DNA from: Chloroflexota bacterium
GTDB lineage: Bacteria; Chloroflexota; Anaerolineae; Aggregatilineales; Phototrophicaceae
Direction of reading: 5' to 3'
DNA length: 64,000 nt
Assembly (NCBI GenBank): GCA_020161935.1
Contig: JAIUNI010000001.1
Span: forward strand, 868,001 to 932,000
Position 1 is the first letter of the stretch. Each line of letters opens with the position of its first letter. Below the pieces are notes generated by a model that did no database searches, had not been told where the DNA came from, and saw only the letters and a program-made list of their open reading frames with translations. Made by a program: the position numbers and the translations under genes. This document shows positions 8,858-15,985 of the stretch, piece after piece.

Positions 8858-9481
8858 TTAGGTACCGAATTGGCGGTCGCCTGCGTCGCCCAGACCCGGC
8901 ACGATGAAACCGATATCGTTCAACTTCTCGTCGATGGATGCCACATGAATCGGCACGTCAGGGTGCGCCTTAGTGAGACGTTCGACCCCCTCCGGCGCGG
9001 CGATTAAACCGAGGTATTTGATGTGTTTCACACCCCACCGCTTTAGAATATCAATCGTTGCCACCGCCGACCCGCCGGTTGCCAACATCGGATCAAGCAC
9101 CATGCACACCTGTACCGTCGGTTCAGTCGGCAGGCGGTTGTAATACTCCACTGGTCTCAGTGTCTTTTCATCGCGGTACAAACCGATGTGCCACACCTGC
9201 ACATTCGGTAGTAGTTCCATCACCCCTTCAACTAACCCCAGCCCTGCCCGCAGCACAGGAACTAACCCGATTGCGAGGTCGGCTTTATGCCCATCCGCCT
9301 CACCCATCGGGGTCATGACCTTCTTGGGTGTCAATTCCAAATCCATTGTTGCCTCGTAGCACAACAGCAAGGCAAGTTCGCGCACCAGTTCACGGAAGGC
9401 CCGATGATCCGTATCCTTATCACGTAAAGCTGTCAACTTATGTAAGACCAGCGGATGCTTGGAAACATGCACCTGAGACAC
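8858..9481 (-). CDS. upp: Uracil phosphoribosyltransferase
   Basis: A 207-residue enzyme that makes UMP from uracil and PRPP in pyrimidine salvage. The PRPP loop is VLDPMLATGGSA, and the C-terminal uracil-binding part is IVPGLGDAGDRQFGT. The open frame extends 31 codons upstream, but a strong AAGGAGG site lies 9 bases before GTG 9481, and from there the protein (VSQVHVSKHPLV) has the usual UPRT length. I therefore use GTG 9481. A near-consensus promoter lies just upstream. It is the first gene of a two-gene unit with the WecA-like transferase; the pairing of UMP salvage with a UDP-sugar-using enzyme may be only a shared promoter. Confidence 0.95.
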   Translation of the reverse strand: MSQVHVSKHPLVLHKLTALRDKDTDHRAFRELVRELALLLCYEATMDLELTPKKVMTPMGEADGHKADLAIGLVPVLRAGLGLVEGVMELLPNVQVWHIGLYRDEKTLRPVEYYNRLPTEPTVQVCMVLDPMLATGGSAVATIDILKRWGVKHIKYLGLIAAPEGVERLTKAHPDVPIHVASIDEKLNDIGFIVPGLGDAGDRQFGT

Positions 9482-9514
9482 GGGGAAACCTCCTTCAGTA
9501 GACAAAACGGCAAT

Positions 9515-9543
9515 ATTGTACGCGCTGCCAATCAGGCTGTCAA
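9515..9543 (-). promoter_or_regulatory. Sigma-70-type promoter for upp
   Basis: On the minus strand TTGACA (9543-9538) and TACAAT (9520-9515) are separated by exactly 17 bases, a near-consensus vegetative promoter. The GTG start of upp is 34 bases beyond the -10 box. The -35 box lies about 9 bases from the oppositely directed -35 of ruvB. Confidence 0.75.
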
Positions 9544-9551
9544 AACAGCCG

Positions 9552-9581
9552 TTGCGCCATATGCCTGCCTCCAATTACAAT
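9552..9581 (+). promoter_or_regulatory. Putative ruvB promoter
   Basis: TTGCGC (9552-9557) and TACAAT (9576-9581) are 18 bases apart, and the ruvB ATG is 31 bases beyond. The match is moderate. It lies back to back with the upp promoter. Confidence 0.45.
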
Positions 9582-9612
9582 AGAACAGATTATTCAACGA
9601 CTGGAGTTCAGC

Positions 9613-10641
9613 ATGTCCGAAGATGGACGGATGGTAGGCGGTGGTCGCCGCCGTGATGACCGTGAAAACATCGCCTTGCGCCCCAAACTGTTGCATGACA
9701 TCGTCGGGCAGGATTCCGTTCGCGAGAATCTCAAGATTCTGATCGACGCGGCTAAAAATCGCCAGGAACCCATCGACCATGTGCTGTTTTACGGCCCCCC
9801 CGGTCTTGGTAAAACCTCTCTCGCCCACGTCATCGCCAACGAAATGGAAGTCAATATCCGCGTCACCGCTGGCCCTTCCATCGAACGGGCTGGCGATTTA
9901 GCAGCGATCTTAACCAACCTCAAGCAAAATGACATCTTATTCATCGACGAAATTCACCGCCTCGGTCGCGCCATCGAAGAAGTGCTCTACCCCGCGATGG
10001 AAGATTTCGTGCTTGATATTGTCATTGGTAAAGGCCCCGGCGCGAAGAACGTTCGCCTCAACCTACCCCGCTTCACGGTAATCGGTGCGACCACCCGCCT
10101 CGCGCTCTTGGCTGCCCCCCTCCGTGATCGCTTTGGCGCACAGTTCCGCCTCGACTTTTACGACCTCCAAGCGATGGAGCATATCATCAACCGTGCCGCC
10201 GCCATGCTCAAAATCGAAATCAGGCCGGAAGGCACGACCGAAATCGCCCGCCGTGCGCGTGGCACACCGCGGGTCGCCCTGCGCCTCTTGCGCCGTGTCC
10301 GTGACTACGCACAAGTTCGTGCCGATGGCATCATTACCGGCCCTGTAGCCGGTGAAGCCCTCGCCCTCCTCAACATCGACCCCCTCGGCCTAGATGATGT
10401 GGATCGTCGCATTCTCTCATATATCATCGAAAAATTCGGAGGTGGCCCCGTCGGCCTCGAAACGATTGCAGCCGCCATAAGCGAAGATAGCGCCACCATT
10501 ATGGATGTCTGCGAACCTTATCTGCTGCAGCTTGGCTTCTTGGGGCGCACCCCACGCGGGCGTGTTGCTACCGCCGCCGCCTACGAGCACATGGGTATTC
10601 CGGTTCCTGAAAACAACTCTAACCAGCCAACCCTATTTTGA
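9613..10641 (+). CDS. ruvB: Holliday junction branch-migration helicase RuvB
   Basis: A 342-residue AAA+ ATPase that drives branch migration of Holliday junctions together with RuvA. Walker A is GPPGLGKT at residues 61-68, Walker B is LFIDEIH at about 109-115, sensor 1 is IGATTR and an arginine-finger region is APLRDRFG. The C-terminal winged-helix DNA-binding domain ends normally. A GGAG site precedes the ATG. ruvA and ruvC are present in this window but 36 kb away, so the three genes are split into two loci. DUF2905 and queA follow on the same strand; a ruvB-DUF2905-queA order recurs in other bacteria. Confidence 0.97.
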   Translation: MSEDGRMVGGGRRRDDRENIALRPKLLHDIVGQDSVRENLKILIDAAKNRQEPIDHVLFYGPPGLGKTSLAHVIANEMEVNIRVTAGPSIERAGDLAAILTNLKQNDILFIDEIHRLGRAIEEVLYPAMEDFVLDIVIGKGPGAKNVRLNLPRFTVIGATTRLALLAAPLRDRFGAQFRLDFYDLQAMEHIINRAAAMLKIEIRPEGTTEIARRARGTPRVALRLLRRVRDYAQVRADGIITGPVAGEALALLNIDPLGLDDVDRRILSYIIEKFGGGPVGLETIAAAISEDSATIMDVCEPYLLQLGFLGRTPRGRVATAAAYEHMGIPVPENNSNQPTLF

Positions 10642-10687
10642 GCATCAAATTGAGCTTTTACTCAAATTTACTGAGAGCAAGCATTTA

Positions 10688-10727
10688 ACCCCCTCCCTCG
10701 TTTACGGGGGAGGGCTGGGGTGGGGGT
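10688..10727. repeat. Intergenic C-rich/G-rich hairpin
   Basis: Between ruvB and the DUF2905 gene the sequence CCCCCTCCCTCG, a short loop, then CGGGGGAGGG forms a GC-rich hairpin followed by a G-run. Similar C/G-rich palindromes are common dispersed intergenic repeats in bacteria. It has no U-run, so it is not a typical terminator. Confidence 0.5.
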
Positions 10728-10734
10728 CTCTTAA

Positions 10735-10977
10735 ATGGACTTAAACTCAATTGGTCGCGCCGTCCTAATTATCGGCATCGTTCTCGCTGCCCTCGGTGGC
10801 TTACTCATGCTGTTCGCCCGTATTCCATTTCTGAGTAACCTCGGCAAACTCCCCGGTGACATTCGCATCGAAGGTCAGGGCTTCTCCTGCTTCGTGCCTA
10901 TCGTCAGTATGATTCTCATCAGCGTCATCCTAACCGTCGTTCTCAATATCATCATTCGCTTAATCAACCGCCCATGA
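10735..10977 (+). CDS. DUF2905 small membrane protein
   Basis: An 80-residue protein with two membrane segments (about residues 6-27 and 50-75) joined by the loop IPFLSNLGKLPGDIRIEGQ, which is the DUF2905 signature. The function of this family is unknown. It is often found beside ruvB or queA, as here. Its stop overlaps the queA start in an ATGA arrangement, so the two are translationally coupled. Confidence 0.88.
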   Translation: MDLNSIGRAVLIIGIVLAALGGLLMLFARIPFLSNLGKLPGDIRIEGQGFSCFVPIVSMILISVILTVVLNIIIRLINRP

Positions 10978-12041
10978 ACCTCACCGACTTCGACTACGAT
11001 TTACCCGAATCCTTTATCGCGCAGGAGCCGCTTGAACCCCGTGATTCGAGCAAGCTCATGCGCCTAAACCGTCAAACCGGCGCGATCAGCCATCACATCT
11101 TCCGCGACATACTGGACTTCATCAATCCCGGTGACGCACTAATAATGAACACCACCCGCGTCATCCCCGCGCGCCTATTTGCCTCCAAAGCCACCAGCGG
11201 CGGCAAAGTCGAAATTCTGCTGCTTCGCCAATTGGATGACATCCGCTGGCATGTCCTCGCCGGTGGGCGAAAAGTGCTTCCAGATGTCGAACTCCACTTT
11301 GCTGGCGCAGATGTTACGGCACGTGTTGAAGAAGTCTTGCAAGGTTCGGAACGCATCATAGAGTTCAGCCAGCCCGTTAATAACTTGTTGGTTCAACTCG
11401 GCGAAATGCCCCTCCCCCCCTATATCCACCACCGCCTTCAAGATGCTGAACGCTACCAAACTGTCTACAGCCGTCAGGAAGGTTCTGCTGCCGCCCCCAC
11501 CGCAGGTCTGCACTTCACCCCTGAATTACTGCTCAAACTGCGCGACAAAGGCGTAAAAATCGCATCCTGCTTGCTGCACGTTGGCCTCGACACCTTCCAA
11601 CCTGTCAAAGTAGATCGTATCGAAGATCACCACATGCACAGCGAACGCGCTTCACTCTCCGCCGCCGATGCCCAAATCATTAACGAGGCCAAACTCGCCG
11701 GTGGTCGGATCATCACCGTTGGCACAACCAGCACCCGCACCATCGAAACCGCTGCCATTCTCAGCGCAGGTGGCGACCCCGCCCATCCCGAAGCTATCGG
11801 CGATATTTGTGCGTGGCGACCTGTCACCGCCTTTGAAAGCGACACCAACCTCTTCATCTACCCCGGTTATAAATGGCGCGTTGTCGATGCCCTCATCACC
11901 AACTTCCACCTGCCCAAATCAACCCTCCTCATGATGATGAGTTCCTTCGCCGGACGCGAAAACATGCTTCATGCCTACGAAACCGCCAAGCAAAACAACT
12001 ACCGCTTCTTTTCCTTTGGCGATGCCATGTTCATCTCTTGA
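10974..12041 (+). CDS. queA: tRNA preQ1 ribosyltransferase-isomerase (S-adenosylmethionine-dependent)
   Basis: A 355-residue enzyme that transfers and isomerises the ribosyl part of SAM onto preQ1 in tRNA to form epoxyqueuosine. Family blocks are FDYDLPESFIAQEPLEPRD at the N-terminus, TRVIPARLFA, APTAGLHFT, HVGLDTFQPV and YKWRVVDALITNFHLPKSTL. Length is normal. It begins inside the last codons of the DUF2905 gene. No other queuosine gene (tgt, queG) is visible, so the remaining steps must be encoded elsewhere. Confidence 0.97.
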   Translation: MNLTDFDYDLPESFIAQEPLEPRDSSKLMRLNRQTGAISHHIFRDILDFINPGDALIMNTTRVIPARLFASKATSGGKVEILLLRQLDDIRWHVLAGGRKVLPDVELHFAGADVTARVEEVLQGSERIIEFSQPVNNLLVQLGEMPLPPYIHHRLQDAERYQTVYSRQEGSAAAPTAGLHFTPELLLKLRDKGVKIASCLLHVGLDTFQPVKVDRIEDHHMHSERASLSAADAQIINEAKLAGGRIITVGTTSTRTIETAAILSAGGDPAHPEAIGDICAWRPVTAFESDTNLFIYPGYKWRVVDALITNFHLPKSTLLMMMSSFAGRENMLHAYETAKQNNYRFFSFGDAMFIS

Positions 12042-12101
12042 GTCGATTTTGATGTAGAGACACAGCTTGCTGCGTGCCACTGAACATAAACAGTGTCATT
12101 T

Positions 12102-12126
12102 TGTAGGGGCGCAAGGCTTGCGCCCT
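12102..12126 (+). repeat. TGTAGGG hairpin repeat, GGCGC type
   Basis: TGTAGGG is followed by the near-perfect palindrome GGGCGCAAGGCTTGCGCCC. It is one of eight or nine copies in the window that keep the TGTAGGG head while the stem changes. The left flank CATAAACAGTGTC resembles that of the copy at 12361. Confidence 0.8.
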
Positions 12127-12144
12127 CTTGTACACGAACACGTC

Positions 12145-12170
12145 TGTAGGGACAGCAGACAGGCTGTCCG
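12145..12170 (+). repeat. TGTAGGG hairpin repeat, GACAGC type
   Basis: TGTAGG followed by GGACAGCAGACAGGCTGTCC, whose arms GGACAGC and GCTGTCC pair. It lies 43 bases after a GGCGC-type copy, an order seen again at 12970/13026 and 37770/37710. Confidence 0.8.
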
Positions 12171-12251
12171 TTGCTTCCCTGCCCACACCTATCTTCTTCT
12201 GCTTAGGACGCATTCCTTTCCGATTACCCCGTTCATGGGGGTTTATTCGCC

Positions 12252-12296
12252 TTGCCAGCGGGTCTATAGTCCCATTGTGGGGTTATCCGCTGGCAA
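12252..12296. repeat. Hairpin with 10-bp stem
   Basis: TTGCCAGCGG (12252-12261) pairs perfectly with CCGCTGGCAA (12287-12296). An inner CCCA/TGGG pair makes a nested stem. It is not followed by a U-run. Its role is unknown; it may be another palindromic repeat family. Confidence 0.6.
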
Positions 12297-12360
12297 ATGC
12301 CTATCCTAATATCCTTAACTTTCTGCGTCCGCATCATCCCCGACCATAAACGTCGTCTTT

Positions 12361-12386
12361 TGTAGGGAATGGATTAAACCATTCCG
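12361..12386 (+). repeat. TGTAGGG hairpin repeat, GAATGG type
   Basis: TGTAGG then GGAATGGATTAAACCATTCC, whose arms GGAATGG and CCATTCC pair. The same stem type occurs in the pgk-tpiA gap at 5179-5201. Confidence 0.8.
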
Positions 12387-12515
12387 TCTTTCCATATGAC
12401 ATCGTTTCGGCTTTGAAACCAAAACATATGTCGCCCTTTTATTAATGCCTTGACAACAAAAAACCTTCAAGTGATATTTTATTTCCATCAAACATATACT
12501 TTTAAGGGGGATAAT

Positions 12516-12854
12516 ATGGCTCCTACGACCGAATCAGTGTTAACGCAGCACGTACAAGCACTTGTCTCGCGCAATCTCGATTCAATCGTGAGTGATTATT
12601 CACAAGATGCGGTCGTCTTTACACCCAACGGAGCCTTCAAAGGGCCAGAAAATATTCGCACCTTTTTTACAGGAGCATTAGTGATGCTCCTGCCCGAAGC
12701 GACGAATAACTTGGCAGTTATCAAACAAGATATTGACGGCGAATTTGCCTATGTACTCTGGTCAGCGCTGCCCGTAATTGCATTCGCTGGCGACACCTTT
12801 TGCGTTCGCGATGGCAAAATAATCCTGCAATCGTTCGTCACGCAAATGGGTTAA
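12516..12854 (+). CDS. SnoaL-like (NTF2-superfamily) small protein
   Basis: A 112-residue protein with the NTF2-like pattern: an N-terminal helix (VLTQHVQALVSRNLDSIVSDY), the strand DAVVFTPNGAFKGPENIRTFF, and a C-terminal sheet ending RDGKIILQSFVTQMG. Members of this fold are polyketide cyclases, isomerases or ligand binders; a specific substrate cannot be read here. I start at ATG 12516, preceded by an AAGGGGG site 7-8 bases upstream, not at the ATG 66 bases earlier. A possible promoter (TTGACA at 12450) lies upstream. It stands alone between repeat-rich gaps. Confidence 0.78.
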   Translation: MAPTTESVLTQHVQALVSRNLDSIVSDYSQDAVVFTPNGAFKGPENIRTFFTGALVMLLPEATNNLAVIKQDIDGEFAYVLWSALPVIAFAGDTFCVRDGKIILQSFVTQMG

Positions 12855-12969
12855 AACACAGCCACCGAATATTACTGTTCCATCATCAACCATTTGAATC
12901 AGCGTGATTTTGGGTTGCCTAATGCCCTATCTTACATCCCTAACTAAACCCCCACGACAACCGGCATTC

Positions 12970-12993
12970 TGTAGGGGCGCAAGGCTTGCACTC
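12970..12993 (+). repeat. TGTAGGG hairpin repeat, GGCGC type (degraded)
   Basis: TGTAGGGGCGCAAGGCTTGC matches the copy at 12102, but the right arm reads GCACTC instead of GCGCCC, so the stem has decayed. Confidence 0.7.
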
Positions 12994-13025
12994 TTACCCA
13001 GCACCAACCACATCCCCACCACGGT

Positions 13026-13051
13026 TGTAGGGACAGCATACTTGCTGTCCG
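13026..13051 (+). repeat. TGTAGGG hairpin repeat, GACAGC type
   Basis: TGTAGG followed by GGACAGCATACTTGCTGTCC, with GGACAGCA pairing with TGCTGTCC. It is 56 bases after the GGCGC-type copy, the same order as at the other two loci. Confidence 0.8.
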
Positions 13052-13175
13052 CCGCTAAACCCTCGACAAATCCTTAACTTGCTGGCATTGTTCCAATGTC
13101 CTCTAGTCTCCTGCCTGCCTTTTCCCCTAACTTATTACTTGAAACTTGAAACTATTATTTCCTACGTTTGAATTC

Positions 13176-13435
13176 GGTTTGTGGCACAAACCGTTTCCTA
13201 ACCTTCTACCAACCTTAACACTCAATTCCTCCCCTGCAAAGTTAACGTCACCCCCCATTAAAAGTGACCAAATGTTCTGACAAATGTTCACCCTTTCGCC
13301 GCCAACATCTGTTATCCTGTGCATAAGGCGGGAGGTACGGATGTAGCGTGCTCCCGACCACACGCATCTTAACAACCGCATTCGCCTTTGTCTTAAGCTG
13401 GAGACCGGCGACTGATAGCTGATGACTTGTCTTTG
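13176..13435 (+). repeat. Mosaic repeat, block 1, copy A
   Basis: This block reappears inverted at 37091-37360. It starts with a hairpin (GGTTTGTGGCACAAACC), contains the doubled AACATTTG-like motif (antisense, near 13268-13292) and ends with about 64 bases (from AACAACC to CTTTG) in which I count only two differences between copies. Identity is highest in the second half. No protein is supported in it. Confidence 0.85.
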
Positions 13436-13645
13436 TAACAACAACATCAACAGCATCATTTCTCCCTCAATGATTGAGAATGACGAGAATCGGAGTTGCA
13501 ACAATTGCAATATTTCGAACATTTACAACGTTTGGGTTCAATTTTCACAAGCCACTCCCAAAATGCACTGTGAAAATGCAGAATTGGAAGAATATTGTGA
13601 CCGTAGGAAATCCTTTAGGGTGAATTCTCAGCAAATCGCTCCCTC
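13434..13645 (+). repeat. Mosaic repeat, block 2, copy A
   Basis: The first ~100 bases match the inverted copy at 36655-36845 except for two C/T changes. Both copies keep an open frame reading MIENDENRSCNNCNISNIYN, and both changes are silent in it. Similarity continues in patches to about 13645. Whether the frame is translated is unknown; there is no obvious ribosome-binding site before its ATG. Confidence 0.85.
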
Positions 13646-13722
13646 GAATCTGCCGTCACAATTCAGTTTCGCAGTTGCAGTTTTCGCAGTTTTTGCGGTA
13701 TTTACCGAATTGCGACTGTTTT

Positions 13723-13901
13723 GAACTGATAACTGTGAACTGGCAACTGAAAACTTCAAATGGCGCTCCGCCGCCGCCGCCACAAAACCAAACTTCGAAA
13801 TCTGCATCAAAAATACTTCCGAATTTGCAGAATTTGACGAATTTTCCGAAGCAAATGCCATCAACGCAACTTTGACTGTCGACTATAGACTATCAACTAA
13901 C
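13723..13901. repeat. ACTG-type short repeats and a partly duplicated block
   Basis: The tract contains GAACTGATAACTGTGAACTG and GACTGTCGACTATAGACTAT, runs of ACTG-like words every 7-10 bases, like those in the second repeat island. Between them (13820-13862) is a second version of the CAGAATTTGACGAATTTT block that follows block 2 in copy B. Confidence 0.65.
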
Positions 13902-13908
13902 TTTCACA

Positions 13909-13938
13909 TTGACGCATCCCCTACCCCTCCCGTATAAT
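13909..13938 (+). promoter_or_regulatory. Promoter of the rplU-rpmA-rpmE unit
   Basis: TTGACG (13909-13914) and TATAAT (13933-13938) are 18 bases apart. A transcript from here would have a leader of about 115 bases before rplU. Confidence 0.7.
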
Positions 13939-14060
13939 AACCAAGTTGTCTCATTTTTTAGGCAGCACCTATTTACAACCGCATTCACAGCCAATTTTCC
14001 CCGTTCCCTGTGTCCCTAAGCGATGCAACCGGCGGTGGCAAGTGAAGATTGGGAGCAAAA

Positions 14061-14372
14061 ATGTACGCTATTATCCGCACCGGCGGTCGCCAGTACCGCG
14101 CTGAAGTCGGCAAGACTCTCGATGTCGACAAACTTCCTTTTGATATCGACCACAAATTTGATATTGCAGATGTTCTGCTCATCGGCGATGGTGACAACAC
14201 CGTTCTCGGTCAGCCTGTTGTTGAAGGCGCGAAGGTTAGCGTCACTGTTGTCGAGCAGTTCCGTGGTGAAAAGATCATGGTCTTTCACTACCGCCAACGT
14301 ACCAACCTGCGGAAGTGGGCTGGTCACCGCCAGTACTACACCCGCATTCGTATCGACGCAATTACCGTCTAA
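14061..14372 (+). CDS. rplU: 50S ribosomal protein L21
   Basis: A 103-residue ribosomal protein beginning MYAIIRTGGRQYRAEVGKTL and ending RKWAGHRQYYTRIRIDAI, the L21 pattern. It binds 23S rRNA in the large subunit. I use ATG 14061, preceded by GGGAG, rather than the in-frame TTG 12 bases earlier, which gives the usual family length. It heads the rplU-rpmA unit. The leader upstream contains a short look-alike of the start of the coding region. Confidence 0.96.
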   Translation: MYAIIRTGGRQYRAEVGKTLDVDKLPFDIDHKFDIADVLLIGDGDNTVLGQPVVEGAKVSVTVVEQFRGEKIMVFHYRQRTNLRKWAGHRQYYTRIRIDAITV

Positions 14373-14394
14373 ATAAGTTTAGGAGACACCAACA

Positions 14395-14670
14395 ATGGCT
14401 CACAAAAAGGGCGGTGGTTCAAGCCGCAACGGTCGTGATAGCAACGCGCAGCGCCTCGGCGTAAAGGTCTACGGTGGCGAAAATGTGATCCCCGGTCACA
14501 TCATCGTTCGCCAGCATGGTACCCACTTCCGCCCCGGCAACAACGTCGGTATGGGTCGTGACTACACCATTTTCTCGACCATCGAAGGCGTTGTAACCTT
14601 TGAACGTGTTCGCGGTCGCGATGGTCAGAAACAAATCAGCGTATATCCAAAAGCTGAAATCGAACAGTAA
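14395..14670 (+). CDS. rpmA: 50S ribosomal protein L27
   Basis: A 91-residue ribosomal protein with the N-terminal [20 protein letters not shown] and the block [21 protein letters not shown]27 sits near the peptidyl-transferase centre. Length is slightly above the usual 85. There is no N-terminal extension of the Firmicutes type that needs cleavage. An AGGAG site precedes the ATG and rplU is 22 bases upstream, the standard pairing. Confidence 0.96.
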   Translation: MAHKKGGGSSRNGRDSNAQRLGVKVYGGENVIPGHIIVRQHGTHFRPGNNVGMGRDYTIFSTIEGVVTFERVRGRDGQKQISVYPKAEIEQ

Positions 14671-14726
14671 ATCCATTTAGTGTGCTACGCTACCCTTACT
14701 GGGCCGTAGCGCCAGAAAGAAAAATC

Positions 14727-15212
14727 ATGAAAGCCAATATTCACCCGACGTGGTATCCAGAAGCCACTGTAGTTTGCGCCTGTGGCAACACGTGGAAAAC
14801 CGGTGCGACCATTGCTGAAATCCGCACTGATATTTGTTCAGCTTGCCACCCCTTCTACACCGGCGAACAACGTATCGTCGATACCGAAGGACAGGTTGAC
14901 CGCTTCCTCAAGCGCCTCCAAACACGCGACAGTCGCCGTGCCGAGCAAGAAGCCAAGATCGCTGCCCTCACCTCGCCGGAAATTTCCATTGGTGAATTCG
15001 ACATTGGCAAACGCTATGTCACCATTTTCGCCGAAAACGGCATCAACACCGTCGGCGATTTCTTGACCAAGCTGGAAACCAGCGGCGAGCAATCAGTCCT
15101 CGAAATTCCGGGGATTGGTCGTAAAGTCTTGAGCGACCTCAAGAAACTGCTCCGCGCTCGCGGTTATGATGTCCCGCAAGCCTCTACCGAAGCTGGCGAA
15201 GCCGCCGAGTAG
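14727..15212 (+). CDS. rpmE: Ribosomal protein L31 fused to an RNA-polymerase alpha-CTD-like helix-hairpin-helix domain
   Basis: A 161-residue protein. Residues 1-67 are zinc-type L31: [12 protein letters not shown], Cys17/Cys19 in CACGNT and Cys37/Cys40 in [10 protein letters not shown]. After a charged linker (68-85), residues about 88-150 read [20 protein letters not shown] through [17 protein letters not shown], the pattern of the alpha C-terminal domain of RNA polymerase or a related HhH domain. Ordinary L31 is about 70 residues. The start is ATG 14727; an upstream in-frame GTG would add non-conserved residues. It follows L21 and L27. The extra domain may bind nucleic acid. A clear terminator follows. 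Confidence 0.88.
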   Translation: MKANIHPTWYPEATVVCACGNTWKTGATIAEIRTDICSACHPFYTGEQRIVDTEGQVDRFLKRLQTRDSRRAEQEAKIAALTSPEISIGEFDIGKRYVTIFAENGINTVGDFLTKLETSGEQSVLEIPGIGRKVLSDLKKLLRARGYDVPQASTEAGEAAE

Positions 15213-15233
15213 ACTCAACTTGATTGATGATAA

Positions 15234-15270
15234 AAAGGCAGACATGACGAGTTCATGTCTGCCTTTCTTT
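15234..15270 (+). terminator. Rho-independent terminator after rpmE
   Basis: AAGGCAGACATGA and TTCATGTCTGCCTT form a near-perfect stem with a CGAG loop, followed by TTCTTTTT. Confidence 0.92.
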
Positions 15271-15286
15271 TTGACTAGGGGGAATT

Positions 15287-15856
15287 ATGATCCATTCTTC
15301 AGGCCGCATCGAGGTCATTTGCGGGAGCATGTTCTGTGGGAAAAGCGAAGAACTGATCCGGCGTTCACGTCGCGCAGTCATCGCCAAACAAGCCCTTCAA
15401 GTTTTTAAACCCTCCATCGATGACCGCTATAGCGTCCTTCACGTCTCCAGCCACAGTGGGCAAAACATCGAAGCCCAAGCAATCGCCAAAGCGCACGAAA
15501 TTCTATCCAACCTGAACCCGACTACAACCGTTGTCGCGGTTGATGAAGTCCAGTTCTTCGACCTCGAAATCGTCAGAATCGTTCAAGAACTCGCTGCCCG
15601 TGGCATTCGTGTCATCCTCGCTGGCCTCGATATGGACTTCCGTGGTGAACCGTTTGGCCCTATGCCGTTACTCCTTTCAATCGCCGAAGATGTCACCAAA
15701 CTTCACGCCATCTGTGTGATCTGTGGCGAGGATGCTTGCCGGACGCAACGCCTCGTCAATGGTGATCCTGCTCGCTATGACGATCCCATTATCATGGTGG
15801 GCGCACAAGAAGCCTATGAGGCACGCTGCCGGAAACATCATCTCGTTCCCCGCTAA
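15287..15856 (+). CDS. tdk: Thymidine kinase (type II)
   Basis: A 189-residue enzyme that phosphorylates thymidine for DNA precursor salvage. The P-loop is [14 protein letters not shown] near the N-terminus, the Walker B/DEVQ motif is [10 protein letters not shown], the lasso region is [15 protein letters not shown], and zinc cysteines appear in CVICGEDA and near the C-terminus (EARCRKHH). Length is normal. A GGGGG site precedes the ATG. It has its own unit after the rpmE terminator. The window also carries thyX, so dTMP is supplied by both salvage and de novo routes. Confidence 0.95.
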   Translation: MIHSSGRIEVICGSMFCGKSEELIRRSRRAVIAKQALQVFKPSIDDRYSVLHVSSHSGQNIEAQAIAKAHEILSNLNPTTTVVAVDEVQFFDLEIVRIVQELAARGIRVILAGLDMDFRGEPFGPMPLLLSIAEDVTKLHAICVICGEDACRTQRLVNGDPARYDDPIIMVGAQEAYEARCRKHHLVPR

Positions 15857-15910
15857 TTTCTGGATGGATGTAGCATTCTCTTTACATTTGGTATAGAATT
15901 ACTTTGCAAC

Positions 15911-15940
15911 GCTAAACAATTCATCGTCATACTGTTTAGC
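15911..15940. repeat. 8-bp inverted repeat in a leader
   Basis: GCTAAACA (15911-15918) and TGTTTAGC (15933-15940) pair perfectly around a 14-base loop, between tdk and the membrane-protein gene. It could be a weak tdk terminator or a leader structure of the next gene. Confidence 0.45.
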
Positions 15941-15985
15941 AATCCATTCAGACGGTGTTTTTTTGTGCTTCGCAAGGAGGATTCA

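Larger units (their letters stand above)
12042..12515. other. Gene-free stretch with three TGTAGGG hairpins and two other palindromes
   Basis: This 474-base gap holds no convincing gene; the short open frames here are random products of the repeats. It contains TGTAGGG-headed hairpins at 12102-12126, 12145-12170 and 12361-12386, a small palindrome CCCCGTTCATGGGG at 12227-12240, a larger hairpin at 12252-12296, and near its end the ribosome-binding site of the SnoaL-like gene. Confidence 0.7.
12855..14060. other. Gene-free repeat island (first copy)
   Basis: About 1.2 kb without a supported gene. In order it holds two TGTAGGG hairpins (12970, 13026), AT-rich sequence, the first arm of a mosaic repeat pair (13176-13645), ACTG-type short repeats (13723-13755 and 13874-13901), a partly duplicated block (13820-13862) and the rplU promoter and leader (from 13909). 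Short open frames here coincide with repeat units. Confidence 0.75.

Noticed and set aside
12067..12349. Open frames of 60-80 codons in the gap before the SnoaL-like gene
   Set aside because: They run through the hairpin repeats, have no ribosome-binding site and no protein-like composition.
12102..12386. Rho-independent terminators for queA
   Set aside because: The hairpins have no U-run in the right place and recur far from gene ends, so they are treated as dispersed repeats.
13422..13864. Open frames of 78-100 codons in the first repeat island, on both strands
   Set aside because: They coincide with repeat units (N/C-rich and K/T/A-rich low complexity) and lack start signals. Only the shared 20-residue frame is kept as a question in the findings.
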